DNA of 64,000 nt from Pirellulales bacterium (GTDB lineage Bacteria; Planctomycetota; Planctomycetia; Pirellulales; JAEUIK01): contig JAIBBZ010000002.1 of the NCBI GenBank assembly GCA_019694435.1, positions 124,001 to 188,000 on the forward strand, in the 5' to 3' direction. The notes beneath the pieces were generated by a model. That model worked only from the letters and a program-made list of their open reading frames with translations. It was not told the origin of the DNA and searched no databases. The position numbers were made by a program, and so were the translations under genes. Positions 28,019 to 38,366 of this stretch are shown here, one piece after another (positions within the stretch are counted from its first letter, which is position 1; the number at the start of each line of letters is the position of its first letter).

Positions 28019-28058
28019 GGCAGTGGAGGCCTTTGCGCAGGCGAGTGGTACGAAGCGG

Positions 28059-30287
28059 CTACGGCGCCAAGCCGGCCTGCGCCGCCGCCTGGCCGGGGTG
28101 GTAGACGCGCTGGGCGTGAGCCTCGACTTCGTCCCAGTGAAAGTACGTCGGCTTCAGTCGCTTTTCGGAGAGCAACTGGGCCTGGTCCATGAAGTGCGGC
28201 GACTGCGGATTGCTGCTCGTGCCGAAATTCAACAACGAGACGCTGCGCACCCGGGGTCCAAACTCGATCACCGCCATGTAGGTCGCCCCGACCACGCCGT
28301 AGTGCTTTTTCACCGTCCGGACCAGCGGCAGATTGATGCTGGGCGTGTAGTACTGCGTGAACACCACGCCCAACGGGCCGTGGACGCCCTCGCACGGCAG
28401 GCTCGGCAACTGGTCGCTGAAGGGTACCTCGACGAAGTCGGCGACGTCCGCATGGCGCTGAATGCGGTTCACGTCGCCCCAGGCCACTTTCCAGTCGCCA
28501 AACGTCTGCTGGAGCTTGGCCGCGGCCCGGACCAGCGCTTTGAATCGCAGGGAAGGCTTTTCGACGTACTCGGGCTTGAGTGTCTCGACCGGGTAGCCGA
28601 AGCCGTAGAGTTCCTCGTACCACTGGACGCAGAGCGTCGTCTGCGTCGACGCGGCCGTGGCCTTGCAGTCCCAGTCGAGCAGGTGATCGAGGTACGGCCG
28701 AGCCTGCTTGGCCAGCCGCGGCTCGCTGGCTTCGAGTTGTTTGAGCAGCCGATCGTACTTGGGCAGCTCGGTCAGGGGCCAATAGAGCGTCGTGTCGAAC
28801 GCCAGTTCCTGCATGTGCTCAAACGTGCAAGCGTCGAGCTCGCGCAGCAGCCGGCGGCACATCTTGGCCCGGCGCTTGTCGTCGTAGCGGTCCTCGACCA
28901 TGTACGGTGGATAGTCATGCAAGAACGGGCTGCCGTCGTCGGTCGTCGTGAACGGGGTCGAGTTGCAGCTTTGCACGAAGCCCGAGGATGGATTCAGCAC
29001 CTGGGGCAAATCCTCGATCGGGTGAATGCCTTGCCACTCGGTCTTCGGATTGCTGCCGTCGACCGGCTTGCTCCAGTCGAAACCCGGATCGCGGCGGGGG
29101 ACGATGCCGTTGTAGAGGTAGAAGATATTGCCGTCGCGGTCGGCGTAGACCGTGTTCATGAATTGGAAATTCAGCATCGACATGCCGGCGCGGAACTCTT
29201 CGAAGTTCTTCGCACGGACCAGGCGAAACATCTGCCGCACCAGCAGGCTGTCGCGCAGCTTGGCGATCATGGCCGAGTAGTAATGCGTGTCGTCGACACG
29301 CTGGACGATCGGGCCATGGTGGGTCTTGCGAAAGGTGTAGCTTTTTTCCTCGAGGCGATCGCCGCTGCGAATCTTGATCGTGCCTTGCCACTCGGTGGCC
29401 GTGCGGTAGCCGTCGCCATAGCGATAGTTGAGCGGGTGCGCCGGGTCGTCGAACGTCTCGACCCAGACGTCGGCGATGTCGGGCTCGTTGACCGTGAAGG
29501 CCCAGCCCAGGTGTTCGTTGTGCCCCAACCCCGGCATCGGCGTGCCGAAAAAAGTGCCGCCGGTAAAACTCCATCCTTCGCCGCTGCGGAGGTGCGCTTC
29601 GTAGAACTGCCCGAAGCCGAACCACGGCTGATGCGGATTGATGAAGAGCATCGCATGGCCGTCTTTCGTACGGCTGGGGGCCACGGCCCAGGCGTTCGAA
29701 CCGACCTGCGCGGCATAGATCTCGGGATTCGAACGCGGCGTGAAGTCGTCTTTCAAGCGCGTGTAGCGAAAGCCCATCTCGACGATCAAGTGTCGCCCGA
29801 AGCAGAGCACCATCCACGGCTCGAACCGGGTGATCAACCGCGGCTTCACCTCGGGGTGCGTCTCGAGAAAGTAATTCAAGCCCGCGGCAAAGGCCGTGCA
29901 AACCTCTTGCACCTTGGCTTCCTGCTGCGGGAAGTCGCGTTGGCTGCCGCTGACCACTTCGAAGGCGCGGTTCAGCAGGTCGGAGTTGAGCCCCTTGCGG
30001 CCGTGGACCTCGCTGTAGCGCCCCAGCGCGAGGATGTAGGTGTCTTCGATCTGCCAGAAATAGTCTTCGGCCTGCACATACGCGAAACCGAACGCCAGCG
30101 CGATGTCGTCCTGGCCATCGATGTGCGCGACGCCCCATTCGTCGCGGTAGATCTTCACGGCGGCGGCGAGCCGCTGCGGATCGTAGCGGTCGCTGGCGGC
30201 ATCGGCGGCCGGCGCTTCCGCGGCGAAGCTGCACCCCAGGCACACGGCCAACGTCAGCCCGGCCTGCCAAACGCGTCGCATACTCAT
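28059..30287 (-). CDS. Penicillin-acylase-family (S45) Ntn hydrolase, exported
   Basis: 742 residues from ATG 30287, preceded by a full AGGAGGT. A signal peptide spans about 1-27. Precursors of this family cut themselves to expose an N-terminal serine; the site here is VG/SNAW with Ser197, giving a ~170-residue alpha and a ~545-residue beta chain. Conserved neighbours include [31 protein letters not shown] and [17 protein letters not shown]. Family members hydrolyse amide bonds of acyl-homoserine lactones, penicillins or lipopeptides; the substrate here is open. Divergent from the PQQ gene. Confidence 0.93.
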   Translation of the reverse strand: MSMRRVWQAGLTLAVCLGCSFAAEAPAADAASDRYDPQRLAAAVKIYRDEWGVAHIDGQDDIALAFGFAYVQAEDYFWQIEDTYILALGRYSEVHGRKGLNSDLLNRAFEVVSGSQRDFPQQEAKVQEVCTAFAAGLNYFLETHPEVKPRLITRFEPWMVLCFGRHLIVEMGFRYTRLKDDFTPRSNPEIYAAQVGSNAWAVAPSRTKDGHAMLFINPHQPWFGFGQFYEAHLRSGEGWSFTGGTFFGTPMPGLGHNEHLGWAFTVNEPDIADVWVETFDDPAHPLNYRYGDGYRTATEWQGTIKIRSGDRLEEKSYTFRKTHHGPIVQRVDDTHYYSAMIAKLRDSLLVRQMFRLVRAKNFEEFRAGMSMLNFQFMNTVYADRDGNIFYLYNGIVPRRDPGFDWSKPVDGSNPKTEWQGIHPIEDLPQVLNPSSGFVQSCNSTPFTTTDDGSPFLHDYPPYMVEDRYDDKRRAKMCRRLLRELDACTFEHMQELAFDTTLYWPLTELPKYDRLLKQLEASEPRLAKQARPYLDHLLDWDCKATAASTQTTLCVQWYEELYGFGYPVETLKPEYVEKPSLRFKALVRAAAKLQQTFGDWKVAWGDVNRIQRHADVADFVEVPFSDQLPSLPCEGVHGPLGVVFTQYYTPSINLPLVRTVKKHYGVVGATYMAVIEFGPRVRSVSLLNFGTSSNPQSPHFMDQAQLLSEKRLKPTYFHWDEVEAHAQRVYHPGQAAAQAGLAP

Positions 30288-30490
30288 CACGAGTGAACCT
30301 CCTGGAATTGCGGCTCGTTGGCCCCCCGCAGGCCGCCAGCCCCACCCGGGAGAATCGTATCGGTGCCGCAGGGCTGCCGCTATAGTCGAGAGCGCCGCGG
30401 GCCCGTCGCGCGGGGCGAGCCGACGCAGGCTCCGCACGCGGCCCTGGCAAGACTCTTGTTTTCTCGCCACGGATGAGAAGGCGGCGCCAG

Positions 30491-31990
30491 ATGAATGGTC
30501 AACGATCAGCGTGGATCGCGGTCGCCTGGTTGAGCCTGCTGCCGGCGGGTTGCCGGGCCGAAACGCCGCCCGAGCCGGATGCAACGGCGCCTCGCATCAA
30601 GGCACCTGCGGCCGTCGAGCGAGACGATCCCCACCGTTTCGCGCGTGAAGACAAAGTGCCTGAGCTGACCGATCTCGGCACGCGCCGCAAGGGGCAAGAT
30701 TGGCCCCGGTTCTTGGGCCCGACGGGCGACGGCCATTCGGCCGAAACAGGACTGATCGTCCCCTGGCCTGCGGCCGGGCCCAAGCTCGTCTGGCAGCAGC
30801 GTCTCGGCGAAAGCTATGCGGCGCCGACGATCGCCCGCGGACGGTGTTTCATCTTCCAGCGGTTCAATCAACGAGGTGCCGGCGAGGCGACGCTGACTTG
30901 CTTGAACGCCGAGACCGGGGCGGCGTTGTGGAACTTCAGCTACCCGACCGACTTTGTCGACCCTTATGGCTACGACAACGGCCCGCGCTGCTGCCCGGTG
31001 GTCGACGACGATCGCGTGTACCTGTATGGAGCCGAGGGGCTGTTGCATTGTCTGGCGGCGGCCGACGGCCGGTTACTGTGGCGGTGTGACACGTTTCGAG
31101 AGTTCCACGTGGTACCCAACTTCTTCGGCGTCGGGAGCACGCCGCTCGTGGAAGGCGACCTGCTGCTGGTGCAGGTGGGCGGCAGCCCTCCGGACGGCGA
31201 CGCAAACGATTTTCAGCGGTTGCGAGGCAATGGCTCGGCCGTCGTCGCGTTCGATAAACTTACGGGGAAGATTCGCTATCAACTGGCCGACGAGCTGGCC
31301 AGCTATGCCTCGCCGGTCGCGGCCACGATCGGCGACCGCCGCTGGTGCTTTGTGTTTGCCCGCGGCGGCTTGCTGGCGTTCGATCCCGTCTCCGGCAAGA
31401 TCGATTTTCATTACCCCTGGCGGGCTCCGATCCTCGAATCGGTCAACGCCAGCAACCCGGTCGTCGCCGGCAATCGGGTGTTGATCTCGGAGACCTACGG
31501 CCCGGGCAGCTCGCTGCTCGAGGTGCGGCCTGGCGGATTCGACGTCGTCTGGTCCGACGACGACCGCAAGCGCGACAAGATTTTGCAAACCCACTGGAAC
31601 ACGCCGGTGCTGCACGAGGGCTATGTCTATGCCTCGAGCGGCCGGCATACGAACAACGCCGAGCTGCGCTGCGTCGAGCTGGCCACCGGCAAAGTGATGT
31701 GGAGCGAGCCGAACCTGACCCGGGCCTCGCTGACCTACGTGGACGGCCACTTGCTGTGTCTGTGCGAATATGGCGAGCTGATCCTGCTGCGGGCCAATCC
31801 GCAGAAATTCGACGTGGTCAGCCGCGCCACGCTGGCCTTGCCCGAGAACGGCCCCGCGCCGCTGGGCGCCGAGCCGCGGCCGCTGTTGGGCTATCCCTGC
31901 TGGGCGGCACCCGTCGTGTCGCACGGGCTGTTGTACTTGCGCGGCGCCAACCGTCTGGCCTGCCTGGAGATCATTGCGCAAGAACAGTGA
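30491..31990 (+). CDS. PQQ-like beta-propeller repeat lipoprotein
   Basis: 499 residues. An N-terminal hydrophobic segment ending LLPAGC suggests a lipoprotein signal, although proline at -3 of the lipobox is unusual. The rest has repeated PQQ-type blades ([73 protein letters not shown]), as in exported planctomycete propeller proteins. No PQQ-ligand set of a true quinoprotein dehydrogenase is seen. An in-frame ATG at 30473 is an alternative start. The 3' end is duplicated downstream. Confidence 0.88.
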   Translation: MNGQRSAWIAVAWLSLLPAGCRAETPPEPDATAPRIKAPAAVERDDPHRFAREDKVPELTDLGTRRKGQDWPRFLGPTGDGHSAETGLIVPWPAAGPKLVWQQRLGESYAAPTIARGRCFIFQRFNQRGAGEATLTCLNAETGAALWNFSYPTDFVDPYGYDNGPRCCPVVDDDRVYLYGAEGLLHCLAAADGRLLWRCDTFREFHVVPNFFGVGSTPLVEGDLLLVQVGGSPPDGDANDFQRLRGNGSAVVAFDKLTGKIRYQLADELASYASPVAATIGDRRWCFVFARGGLLAFDPVSGKIDFHYPWRAPILESVNASNPVVAGNRVLISETYGPGSSLLEVRPGGFDVVWSDDDRKRDKILQTHWNTPVLHEGYVYASSGRHTNNAELRCVELATGKVMWSEPNLTRASLTYVDGHLLCLCEYGELILLRANPQKFDVVSRATLALPENGPAPLGAEPRPLLGYPCWAAPVVSHGLLYLRGANRLACLEIIAQEQ

Positions 31991-32034
31991 ATCGAGCTTC
32001 GGCCGGAGCCGCGAATCGAGCCCAGGCCGGGGCC
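31987..32034. repeat. 24-bp tandem duplication spanning the PQQ gene stop
   Basis: 31987-32010 and 32011-32034 are directly adjacent 24-base copies, 19/24 identical. The first contains the TGA stop; in the second the same position reads CGA. The period is in frame. Confidence 0.75.
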
Positions 32035-32142
32035 GGGCGTTGCTTGTCGGCCCGGCGCACCGCGCCTAGAGTAGACCTGGGCCGCCCGGCACGTACGCGG
32101 TACCGCGTACGCTGGACCCGGGCCTCAACCGGAACAGGCGCC

Positions 32143-33030
32143 ATGGGCTTATTCGGCAACTTCAAACTGAAGTCGCTGCTCGGGAGCAGGCTCGACGTTG
32201 CCAAGCGGTTCGAGCTGCTGCGCGAGGCGATTTCCGGCACGATGTCGGAAACGTACATGGCCCGCGAGCGCTCGACCGGCAAGATCGTCGCGCTCAAACT
32301 GCTCGACGTGGAAAAAACCGTCGCCTTCGAGTCCCGCTTCAAAGGGCTAACCAAGCCGAGCGAAGGCGCGATCGCGGTGACGTTCGACCATCCCCACATC
32401 GTCAAGACCTACGAACATGGGCTGACGACCAGGGGGCAGCAGTACCTGGTGATGGAGTTTCTCGACGGGCCCGGTCTCAATTCGCTGCTGATCGGGCGCG
32501 ATCGGCTGCTTGATGGGCGGCGATTGCAAATGATCCGCCAATCGGCCGAGGCCATCGCCGCCGTCCATGCGGCCGGCTATATCCATCGCGACATCTGTCC
32601 CCGCAATTTGATGTGCACGGACAAGACGTGCAGCACGGTCAAGCTGATCGATTTCGGGCTGACGGTCCCGGCCACGGCGCCCTTCATGCAACCCGGCAAT
32701 CGGACGGGTACGCCCAACTACATGGCGCCCGAGCTGGTTAAGCGGCTGAAGACCGATCAGCGTCTGGACGTCTTCTCCTTCGGGGTAACCGCGTACGAGA
32801 TTCTCACCTTCGAGCTGCCCTGGGAACGGGGAGCCACGGGTCAAATCGCGATGACGCATGCCAATCAACCTCCTAAGGACGTGCGCAGCTATCGGCCGCG
32901 GATCGATCCCGTGCTGGCAGCGGCCATCATGAGCTGTGTCGAGCAGAACCCAGCGAAGCGCTGCCCCTCGATCGAGCAATTCCTCAAGGCGATCAAGAAA
33001 GTGCCCCACGAAGACACCGCCAAGGTGTAA
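32143..33030 (+). CDS. Serine/threonine-type protein kinase with altered catalytic loop
   Basis: 295 residues, a single kinase domain with no sensor or membrane segment. ATP lysine Lys52 (IVALK), catalytic loop HRDICPRN at 148-155, DFG at 170-172, GTPNYMAPE and DVFSFGVTAYEILT. The lysine normally two residues after HRD in Ser/Thr kinases is cysteine (Cys152); the loop HRDxxxRN is closer to the tyrosine-kinase pattern. The glycine loop is also weak (SGTMSETY). The main catalytic Asp150 and Asp170 are intact, so activity is likely but substrate class is unsure. Not in an obvious operon. Confidence 0.88.
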   Translation: MGLFGNFKLKSLLGSRLDVAKRFELLREAISGTMSETYMARERSTGKIVALKLLDVEKTVAFESRFKGLTKPSEGAIAVTFDHPHIVKTYEHGLTTRGQQYLVMEFLDGPGLNSLLIGRDRLLDGRRLQMIRQSAEAIAAVHAAGYIHRDICPRNLMCTDKTCSTVKLIDFGLTVPATAPFMQPGNRTGTPNYMAPELVKRLKTDQRLDVFSFGVTAYEILTFELPWERGATGQIAMTHANQPPKDVRSYRPRIDPVLAAAIMSCVEQNPAKRCPSIEQFLKAIKKVPHEDTAKV

Positions 33031-33445
33031 TTCGAGCGGGGCCGCGCAGTCCGGACCCCAGGCGTGCTGAATCGGCACACGATTCGCCGGGGCAACCCAC
33101 CGGCCCGGAATCGGCGGCCGTTCAGCAGTCGCGCGTTGGAAACGGGAAACCACCGCCGCCGATCGCCGCGTGCCGGGCGGGGGCCTTGGATGTTGGGGAT
33201 CGATTCGACCGAAGTATTCCCACCGTCGGCAGGCTATTGACCATTGCATGCCGCTGGTACACTACCCGGACTGCACTTCTGCGCTGGATGGGTTCCGGCG
33301 CAGATGGCTTCCGGGGCCGACACGGGCCATGGCCTCGGTCATGGATTTCATTCTGATCCCGCACCATTTCACGACTCGAATCAGGTGCTGCGCGAGGCAG
33401 CGCCGCCGTGGTTTGGTGGTCTTTGTTCCGCGAGGTAGTTGAGCT
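33031..33445. other. Intergenic region before the S1-domain gene
   Basis: About 415 bases without a convincing gene. It contains a promoter-like sequence (listed separately) about 200 bases before the S1 gene. No repeats or terminator with a T-run were seen after the kinase gene. Confidence 0.55.
33237..33263 (+). promoter_or_regulatory. Possible promoter of the S1-domain gene
   Basis: TTGACC at 33237-33242 and TACACT at 33258-33263, spacing 15 bases (short). The predicted start at about 33270 leaves a ~175-base leader. Confidence 0.35.
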
Positions 33446-35452
33446 ATGAACGGCGACGCTTCCGAGTCGCCCCAGGTGCCGCCCACGGCGGAAGCGCCCC
33501 GGGAAATGACCGCCACGAGCCAGATGATTCACGCGGACGAGCACGCGGCCACGCACGAAGCCGTGGCCGCACCTCCGCAGGCTCCTGTGCTCAACGAACC
33601 TACGGCCAGCGCGATTGCTGCGCCGCATGGCGGCGTCGACGCGCCACACGGCGCCGCTACCGAGGTGCCTGCAGAAGCCGCGGCGGGCCTCGCGACGATC
33701 AGTGCCGTGGTCGAGCCGGCCGCAACGGCCGTTGCCAGCCATGCGACAAGCAACCTGCCAGAGCTGGGGAGTCTGCCCGAAGCAGGCGACTCTTCGACCG
33801 GCGCCCGCCGGATCAAGATCGGTTCGCAGCGCGATGCCACGCAGCCCGCGCCGCAGGCACCGCGTCACCGGATCGGCGGCCCGCCGCAAGGCGGCGAAAA
33901 GCAGCGTGGACAGCGTCCGGATGGAAAGCGCCCAGACGGCCAGCGCCACGATGGTCCGCGCCACGGCGGACGCCCAGGCGGAGGCCCACCGGGCCGGTCG
34001 GCCGATCGCCCACCTGTCGGTCATACACTACCCGGCGGCGCCGCGGCGCACGTCGAGGGCACCGAGAGTCAAACAACCGGCGATGCAGCCCTGGGCGAGC
34101 GTCCGGGCGACACCGGTGGTCCTGCGGGTCCTGGCCGGTCGCACGAGGGCGGCCGCAAGCCGCGTCGCGAGCGCGGTCCGGCAGCACCCAGCTTCGAGAA
34201 GCCGCAATTCACTGCTCCGAAACCGACGCGGCAAGATGCCGCTGAGATCGAGGAAGAGCTGCAGGCCGAACTGCAGGGCGTAGCGCTCGACCAGATGATG
34301 TCGGCGGCGCCGCCGCGCGACGCCGGCGGCATGCTCGCGCCCGAGACCCGGCTCGAAGGGCGGATCGTGGCGATCCATCAGGACAATGTGTTCGTCGACT
34401 TGGGCACGCAGCACCAGGGCCTCTTGCAGCTCAAACAGTTTGTCGAGCCGCCGGCGGTGGGCGACGTCGTCAACGTCGTCGTGAATCGCTTCGACGCTGA
34501 CGAAGGCCTCTACCAGCTCAACAAGACGGACGCTGCCATCAGCGGCGTTGCCGACTGGTCGCATTTGAGCGAGGGGATGACCGTCGAGGCCCGCGTCGTG
34601 GGTCACAACAAGGGTGGGCTCGAGTGCGAGGTGGGCAGCATCCGCGCGTTCATGCCCGCCAGCCATGCTTCGCTCTACCGCGTCGAGGATCTCTCGACGA
34701 TGGTAGGCGAAAAATTCGCCGTGCTGGTGACCGAAGTCAACCCGGCACGGCGCAGGCTGATCGTTAGCCGCCGTGCCGTGCTCGAGCACGAGAAGCAATC
34801 GGCCCGCGAAAAGCTGCGCGCCGAGATCCAGCCGGGACAGGTCCGCGACGGGGTCGTCCGCAGCATCATGGACTTCGGCGCGTTTATCGACCTGGGCGGC
34901 GTCGATGGCCTGGCACACGTCAGCCAGTTGAGCTGGCAGCGCGTCACGCATCCCAGCGTCGTGCTGCAAGTGGGCCAGCAAGTTCGCGTCCGCATCACCA
35001 AGGTATCGGCCGAAACGGGCAAGATCAGCCTGAGCCTCAAGGACTTGATCGAGAACCCCTGGACCACGGCGTCGTCGAAATATGTGCCGCAAAGCAAAGT
35101 GACCGGCACCGTTTCGCGCATCGCCGAGTTCGGCGCGTTTGTGCAGTTGGAGCCCGGCGTCGAAGGGCTGGTCCACATTTCCGAGCTGGCCCATCATCGC
35201 GTCTTTCGGGTCAGTGACGTGGTCCAAGAGGGCCAGACGGTCGAGTGCCAGGTGTTGTCGGTCGATCCTGAAAACCAGCGAATCTCGCTTTCGATTCGCG
35301 CCTTGACCCCCCGACCCGAGTCGGCACGGCCGCGCCGCGAAGAAGCCGAGCCGGAGCCCCTGCCCGACCACAAACGGCCAGTGTCGAAGAAGCCGCTGAA
35401 GGGCGGCGTGGGCAAGTCGACCGGGGGCGAGGCCTTTGGACTACGCTGGTAG
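33446..35452 (+). CDS. S1-domain RNA-binding protein (ribosomal protein S1-like)
   Basis: 668 residues. The first ~270 residues are predicted disordered: an alanine/proline-rich part, then a basic Gly/Arg/Pro/His-rich stretch with repeated [18 protein letters not shown] units, then an acidic helix ([15 protein letters not shown]). Four S1 OB-folds follow at about 300-365, 380-450, 465-535 and 550-620, the last two being the most canonical ([40 protein letters not shown]). S1 binds mRNA on the 30S subunit; the N-terminal extension is unlike E. coli S1 and may bind RNA independently. GAGGT lies nine bases before the ATG. Confidence 0.88.
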   Translation: MNGDASESPQVPPTAEAPREMTATSQMIHADEHAATHEAVAAPPQAPVLNEPTASAIAAPHGGVDAPHGAATEVPAEAAAGLATISAVVEPAATAVASHATSNLPELGSLPEAGDSSTGARRIKIGSQRDATQPAPQAPRHRIGGPPQGGEKQRGQRPDGKRPDGQRHDGPRHGGRPGGGPPGRSADRPPVGHTLPGGAAAHVEGTESQTTGDAALGERPGDTGGPAGPGRSHEGGRKPRRERGPAAPSFEKPQFTAPKPTRQDAAEIEEELQAELQGVALDQMMSAAPPRDAGGMLAPETRLEGRIVAIHQDNVFVDLGTQHQGLLQLKQFVEPPAVGDVVNVVVNRFDADEGLYQLNKTDAAISGVADWSHLSEGMTVEARVVGHNKGGLECEVGSIRAFMPASHASLYRVEDLSTMVGEKFAVLVTEVNPARRRLIVSRRAVLEHEKQSAREKLRAEIQPGQVRDGVVRSIMDFGAFIDLGGVDGLAHVSQLSWQRVTHPSVVLQVGQQVRVRITKVSAETGKISLSLKDLIENPWTTASSKYVPQSKVTGTVSRIAEFGAFVQLEPGVEGLVHISELAHHRVFRVSDVVQEGQTVECQVLSVDPENQRISLSIRALTPRPESARPRREEAEPEPLPDHKRPVSKKPLKGGVGKSTGGEAFGLRW

Positions 35453-35525
35453 CTTTCCGCCCCGCCGCACGGTGTGCGCGAGGCAGGCAGCACGCATCCT
35501 CACGAGCCATCCGCGAGTTCCTCCC

Positions 35526-36419
35526 ATGATTCCCCGCCGCACGTTCTTGGGTACTGCCGCCGTGGCCTCGGCCGCAGTCGTCAGCCGTCACCAGGCCACG
35601 GCCCATGCCGCCGACGAGAGCACCGACAACTCGAAACTCGGCCAGACGCCACACACGCGGTTCGCCGTGAATGTCGAGATGTGGTTCAAGAAGCTGCCGT
35701 TCGCCGAGCGGCTCAAGGAAGCCGCGGCGTTGGGTTTTCCGGCGGTCGAATTCTGGCCCTGGCGCGGTAAGGACATCGACCAGATTGCCGGCTTGGCCAA
35801 GGAATTGAACCTCGAAATCGCCCAGTTCACCGCCTGGGGCTTTGTACCCGGCATGAACGATCCGAAGAATCACGCGAAATTCGTCGACGAGATCAAGGCG
35901 TCGTGCGAGGTGGCCAAGAAGCTCAATTGCAAGAAGATGACCGTCGTCGGCGGTAACGATCGCAAGGGCATTTCACAGGAAGAGATGCACCAGGAAATCA
36001 TCAAGGCCCTGAAGCTCGTCGCGCCGATCGCCGAGGAGCAGGATGTGATGCTGATTCTGGAGCCGATGAATATTCGCGTCGATCACAAGGGACATTGCCT
36101 GTACGGCAGCGCCGCGCCGGTGCGGATTTGCCGCGAGGTGGGCTCGACGCACGTCAAAATCAATTGGGATCTCTACCACATGCAGATCTCCGAGGGCGAT
36201 CTGTGCGGCCACCTCAAGGAAGGTTGGGACCAGATCGGCTACCTGCAACTGGCCGATCATCCCGGTCGTCATGAGCCCGGCACCGGCGAGGTGCACTACA
36301 ACCGGGTGCTCAAGCAGGCGTACGAGTTGGGCTATCGCGATTGCGTCGGCCTGGAGCTCAATCCGGCCACGACCGAGCTGGCCGCCGCACAAGCCGTGGC
36401 CGCGGCCGACATCTGGTGA
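35526..36419 (+). CDS. Hydroxypyruvate-isomerase-like TIM barrel with Tat signal
   Basis: 297 residues. A Tat-type signal MIPRRTFLGTAAVASAAVV precedes the barrel, so the enzyme is probably exported. The barrel matches the hydroxypyruvate isomerase / sugar isomerase group: FPAVEFWPWRGKD, LILEPMN (metal Glu ~177), KINWDLYHMQ (Asp and His ~213-216), YLQLADHPGRHEPGTGEV (His ~244) and VGLELNP (Glu ~282). Many planctomycetes have such exported copies near sugar genes; here the neighbours are unrelated, so the substrate is open. Confidence 0.87.
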   Translation: MIPRRTFLGTAAVASAAVVSRHQATAHAADESTDNSKLGQTPHTRFAVNVEMWFKKLPFAERLKEAAALGFPAVEFWPWRGKDIDQIAGLAKELNLEIAQFTAWGFVPGMNDPKNHAKFVDEIKASCEVAKKLNCKKMTVVGGNDRKGISQEEMHQEIIKALKLVAPIAEEQDVMLILEPMNIRVDHKGHCLYGSAAPVRICREVGSTHVKINWDLYHMQISEGDLCGHLKEGWDQIGYLQLADHPGRHEPGTGEVHYNRVLKQAYELGYRDCVGLELNPATTELAAAQAVAAADIW

Positions 36420-36450
36420 GCATGGACTTCTCGACCGGCGGCGCGATGGC

Positions 36451-37386
36451 TCAAGGCGCCTCTTGCTCGGCCGCCGGTGCGTCGTCCGATTCGCCCGTGG
36501 GCTCCTCGACAATCGCCGTCGCCGACAGGGGTGGCGCGCTCGAGGTTTCGTCGGCGTCGGGCGTGAGGTTGCCGGACGCCAGCAGCTCGCCGTCGACCGA
36601 TTGGACCTGCGAAAGACGGATCAGCAACAGCTTCTGCTCGGGCGGGGCCGCCAGGAAGTGATGGCCCAAGCTGCCCGGACGATTGACCAGGCTGGCCACG
36701 AGGAGCATCTGCCCGGCCACCAGGTCGACTTTGAGCCTCAGATCGTCGAAATCGAGCGTGGGCCGGCCGGGATCGAGACGTAACACGCCGTCGCTGCCGC
36801 GCCAGCGCTGCTGGGGTTCGCCGTGCTGCAACTGGGGCAGCAAGTCGACTTCGACGGCGCCGTCCTCGCGCGGATCGCAGAGCATGCGAAACAGACATTG
36901 CGCCTGGCGATAGGTCTGGCCGTGCACGCCGTCGCGTTCGGCGCGAAGCAGCGGCAGCGTTTCGTGCACGTCCGAGGCCACGACCTCCAGCGGTTGGCCT
37001 CGGCGCAACTGGGCGTGCCGCTGCGTCACCTGCTGCTCGCGCTGCAAGTCGATTTGCTGCTGCATATCGCGCCGCCCCTGCGGCGCGTCGCTCAGTTTCA
37101 TCCACCGCGTCAGGGCCTCGGGCACGCTGCCCGAAATCACGCCGACGCGCAGCCCATTGGCGTGCCAGCGTCCGCGCAGCTCGGCCTCGATCCGCTGTTC
37201 GTCGACGCTGGTCCAAAGCGCATCGCCGGCCTCGGGGTCGGCGAGCGGCACGCGAATGAAATAGATGTCGAACACGACGCTATCGGGCGACATCTGCGCC
37301 GGCGAGAGCGCCAAGGTGGGTGACGGTGTCGGGAGCTTGCTGCAGCCGGCCAGCAGCGCAAGGACGTACACCCCCAGCCACGGCAT
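36451..37386 (-). CDS. Putative lipoprotein of unknown function
   Basis: 311 residues from ATG 37386 (upstream ATGs at 37431 and 37467 are possible). Signal MPWLGVYVLALLAGC has a clear lipobox LAGC, predicting a lipid-anchored envelope protein. The body has a glutamine/arginine-rich helical part (DMQQQIDLQREQQVTQRHAQL) and a later HHFLAAPPEQKLLLIRLSQV segment, ending in an acidic low-complexity tail. No family recognised. Confidence 0.7.
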   Translation of the reverse strand: MPWLGVYVLALLAGCSKLPTPSPTLALSPAQMSPDSVVFDIYFIRVPLADPEAGDALWTSVDEQRIEAELRGRWHANGLRVGVISGSVPEALTRWMKLSDAPQGRRDMQQQIDLQREQQVTQRHAQLRRGQPLEVVASDVHETLPLLRAERDGVHGQTYRQAQCLFRMLCDPREDGAVEVDLLPQLQHGEPQQRWRGSDGVLRLDPGRPTLDFDDLRLKVDLVAGQMLLVASLVNRPGSLGHHFLAAPPEQKLLLIRLSQVQSVDGELLASGNLTPDADETSSAPPLSATAIVEEPTGESDDAPAAEQEAP

Positions 37387-37602
37387 GCGTGACCGGCGAA
37401 CGTCGGCCGGAAAAATCGCGAGCCCGGGCATGCGGAGTCCCGCGGCGGATGAGGAACGCAGGAGCACCCCTCGGGAGAGCGGAGAAGGGCGCCGCTAGCA
37501 CTGCAGGCGCAGTCCAGCGGCGAGCCGCCATCCAGACGGACGAAGGGTTGTGGGCGGACGGTACCCGCACCGGGCGTGGCGTGTCAACGCGAGCCGGGAC
37601 GT

Positions 37603-38256
37603 TCAAACACCGCCCCGCGGGGGTGCCGGCAAGAGCTTGGGGCGCGCGTAGCGGGTCCCGTGCACGAGCCCAAACTGCCGAGTCAGCGTGCGGAAGTCCT
37701 GCCGCAGAAAGCCGTGTAGCGCTTCGTCCGGCTGCGTGGCCAGCCATTGCCTGGCGAGCCCTGCCGCGAGGTCGTCGAACGCCTGCTTGGACGGGCTATG
37801 GGCAAAGCACCTGCCTTCGTGACGGCGCATGTCGCCGTCGAAGCGGGGGCTGATGTGCCAGAGTTCATGAGCGACCGTGGTCAGTTTGTCCGTGTAGGGA
37901 CGGTCCAGAAACCGTGGCAGGTAGAAGTTCAGCAAATAGAGCTGCTCGACGCCGGCCGTATCGAACACCCGCTGGATGGTGTACGTCCGAGTACCGCGAC
38001 GGGTGAACAGCTCGCCCCCGGCGAAGCGCAGCGGAGTGAGCGATGCCTGCATGCCGTGCGTGACGGCTCGCCGCGCCTGGCAGAATCCGACCGCGACGCG
38101 ATCCATGTCGATGTGAGACAGCTCGGGCAAGGTCGTGCAGAAGGCCCGGCAGAGACGTTTCATGCGGCCCGAGAAATCAAAACCGGGCATTGCGTCGGGA
38201 GGTTGAGCGGCGAACGATTGCGCATCGTCTGGGCGCAAGGTGCGGCGCCGGGCCAT
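37603..38256 (-). CDS. HExxH putative metallopeptidase
   Basis: 217 residues. A zinc-protease motif HELWH (His130, Glu131, His134) with SPRFDGDMRRHEGRCFAH after it, where His146 or His153 could be the third ligand. No signal peptide. It looks like the putative-metallopeptidase families found in phages and bacteria with YLLNFYLPRFLDRPYTDKLTTVAHELWH. Target unknown. Same strand as rplQ, with 92 bases between, so it may be read through from the ribosomal operon. Confidence 0.72.
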   Translation of the reverse strand: MARRRTLRPDDAQSFAAQPPDAMPGFDFSGRMKRLCRAFCTTLPELSHIDMDRVAVGFCQARRAVTHGMQASLTPLRFAGGELFTRRGTRTYTIQRVFDTAGVEQLYLLNFYLPRFLDRPYTDKLTTVAHELWHISPRFDGDMRRHEGRCFAHSPSKQAFDDLAAGLARQWLATQPDEALHGFLRQDFRTLTRQFGLVHGTRYARPKLLPAPPRGGV

Positions 38257-38334
38257 CGCGCAACCTCCGATGTCGCTCGCGAAAACGTACGTCGGCGCCG
38301 GTCACCGCTTGCCCGTGCGAGCGGTCAGCCGAAT

Positions 38335-38366
38335 ACCAGCGCCGGCAATCAACTGCTGGCGCTGGT
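38335..38366 (-). other. Stem-loop across the rplQ stop
   Basis: ACCAGCGCC (minus strand 38366-38358) pairs perfectly over nine bases with GGCGCTGGT (38343-38335) around a 14-base loop that contains the rplQ stop codon. No T-run; may stabilise the operon end or act as a weak terminator. Confidence 0.4.
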
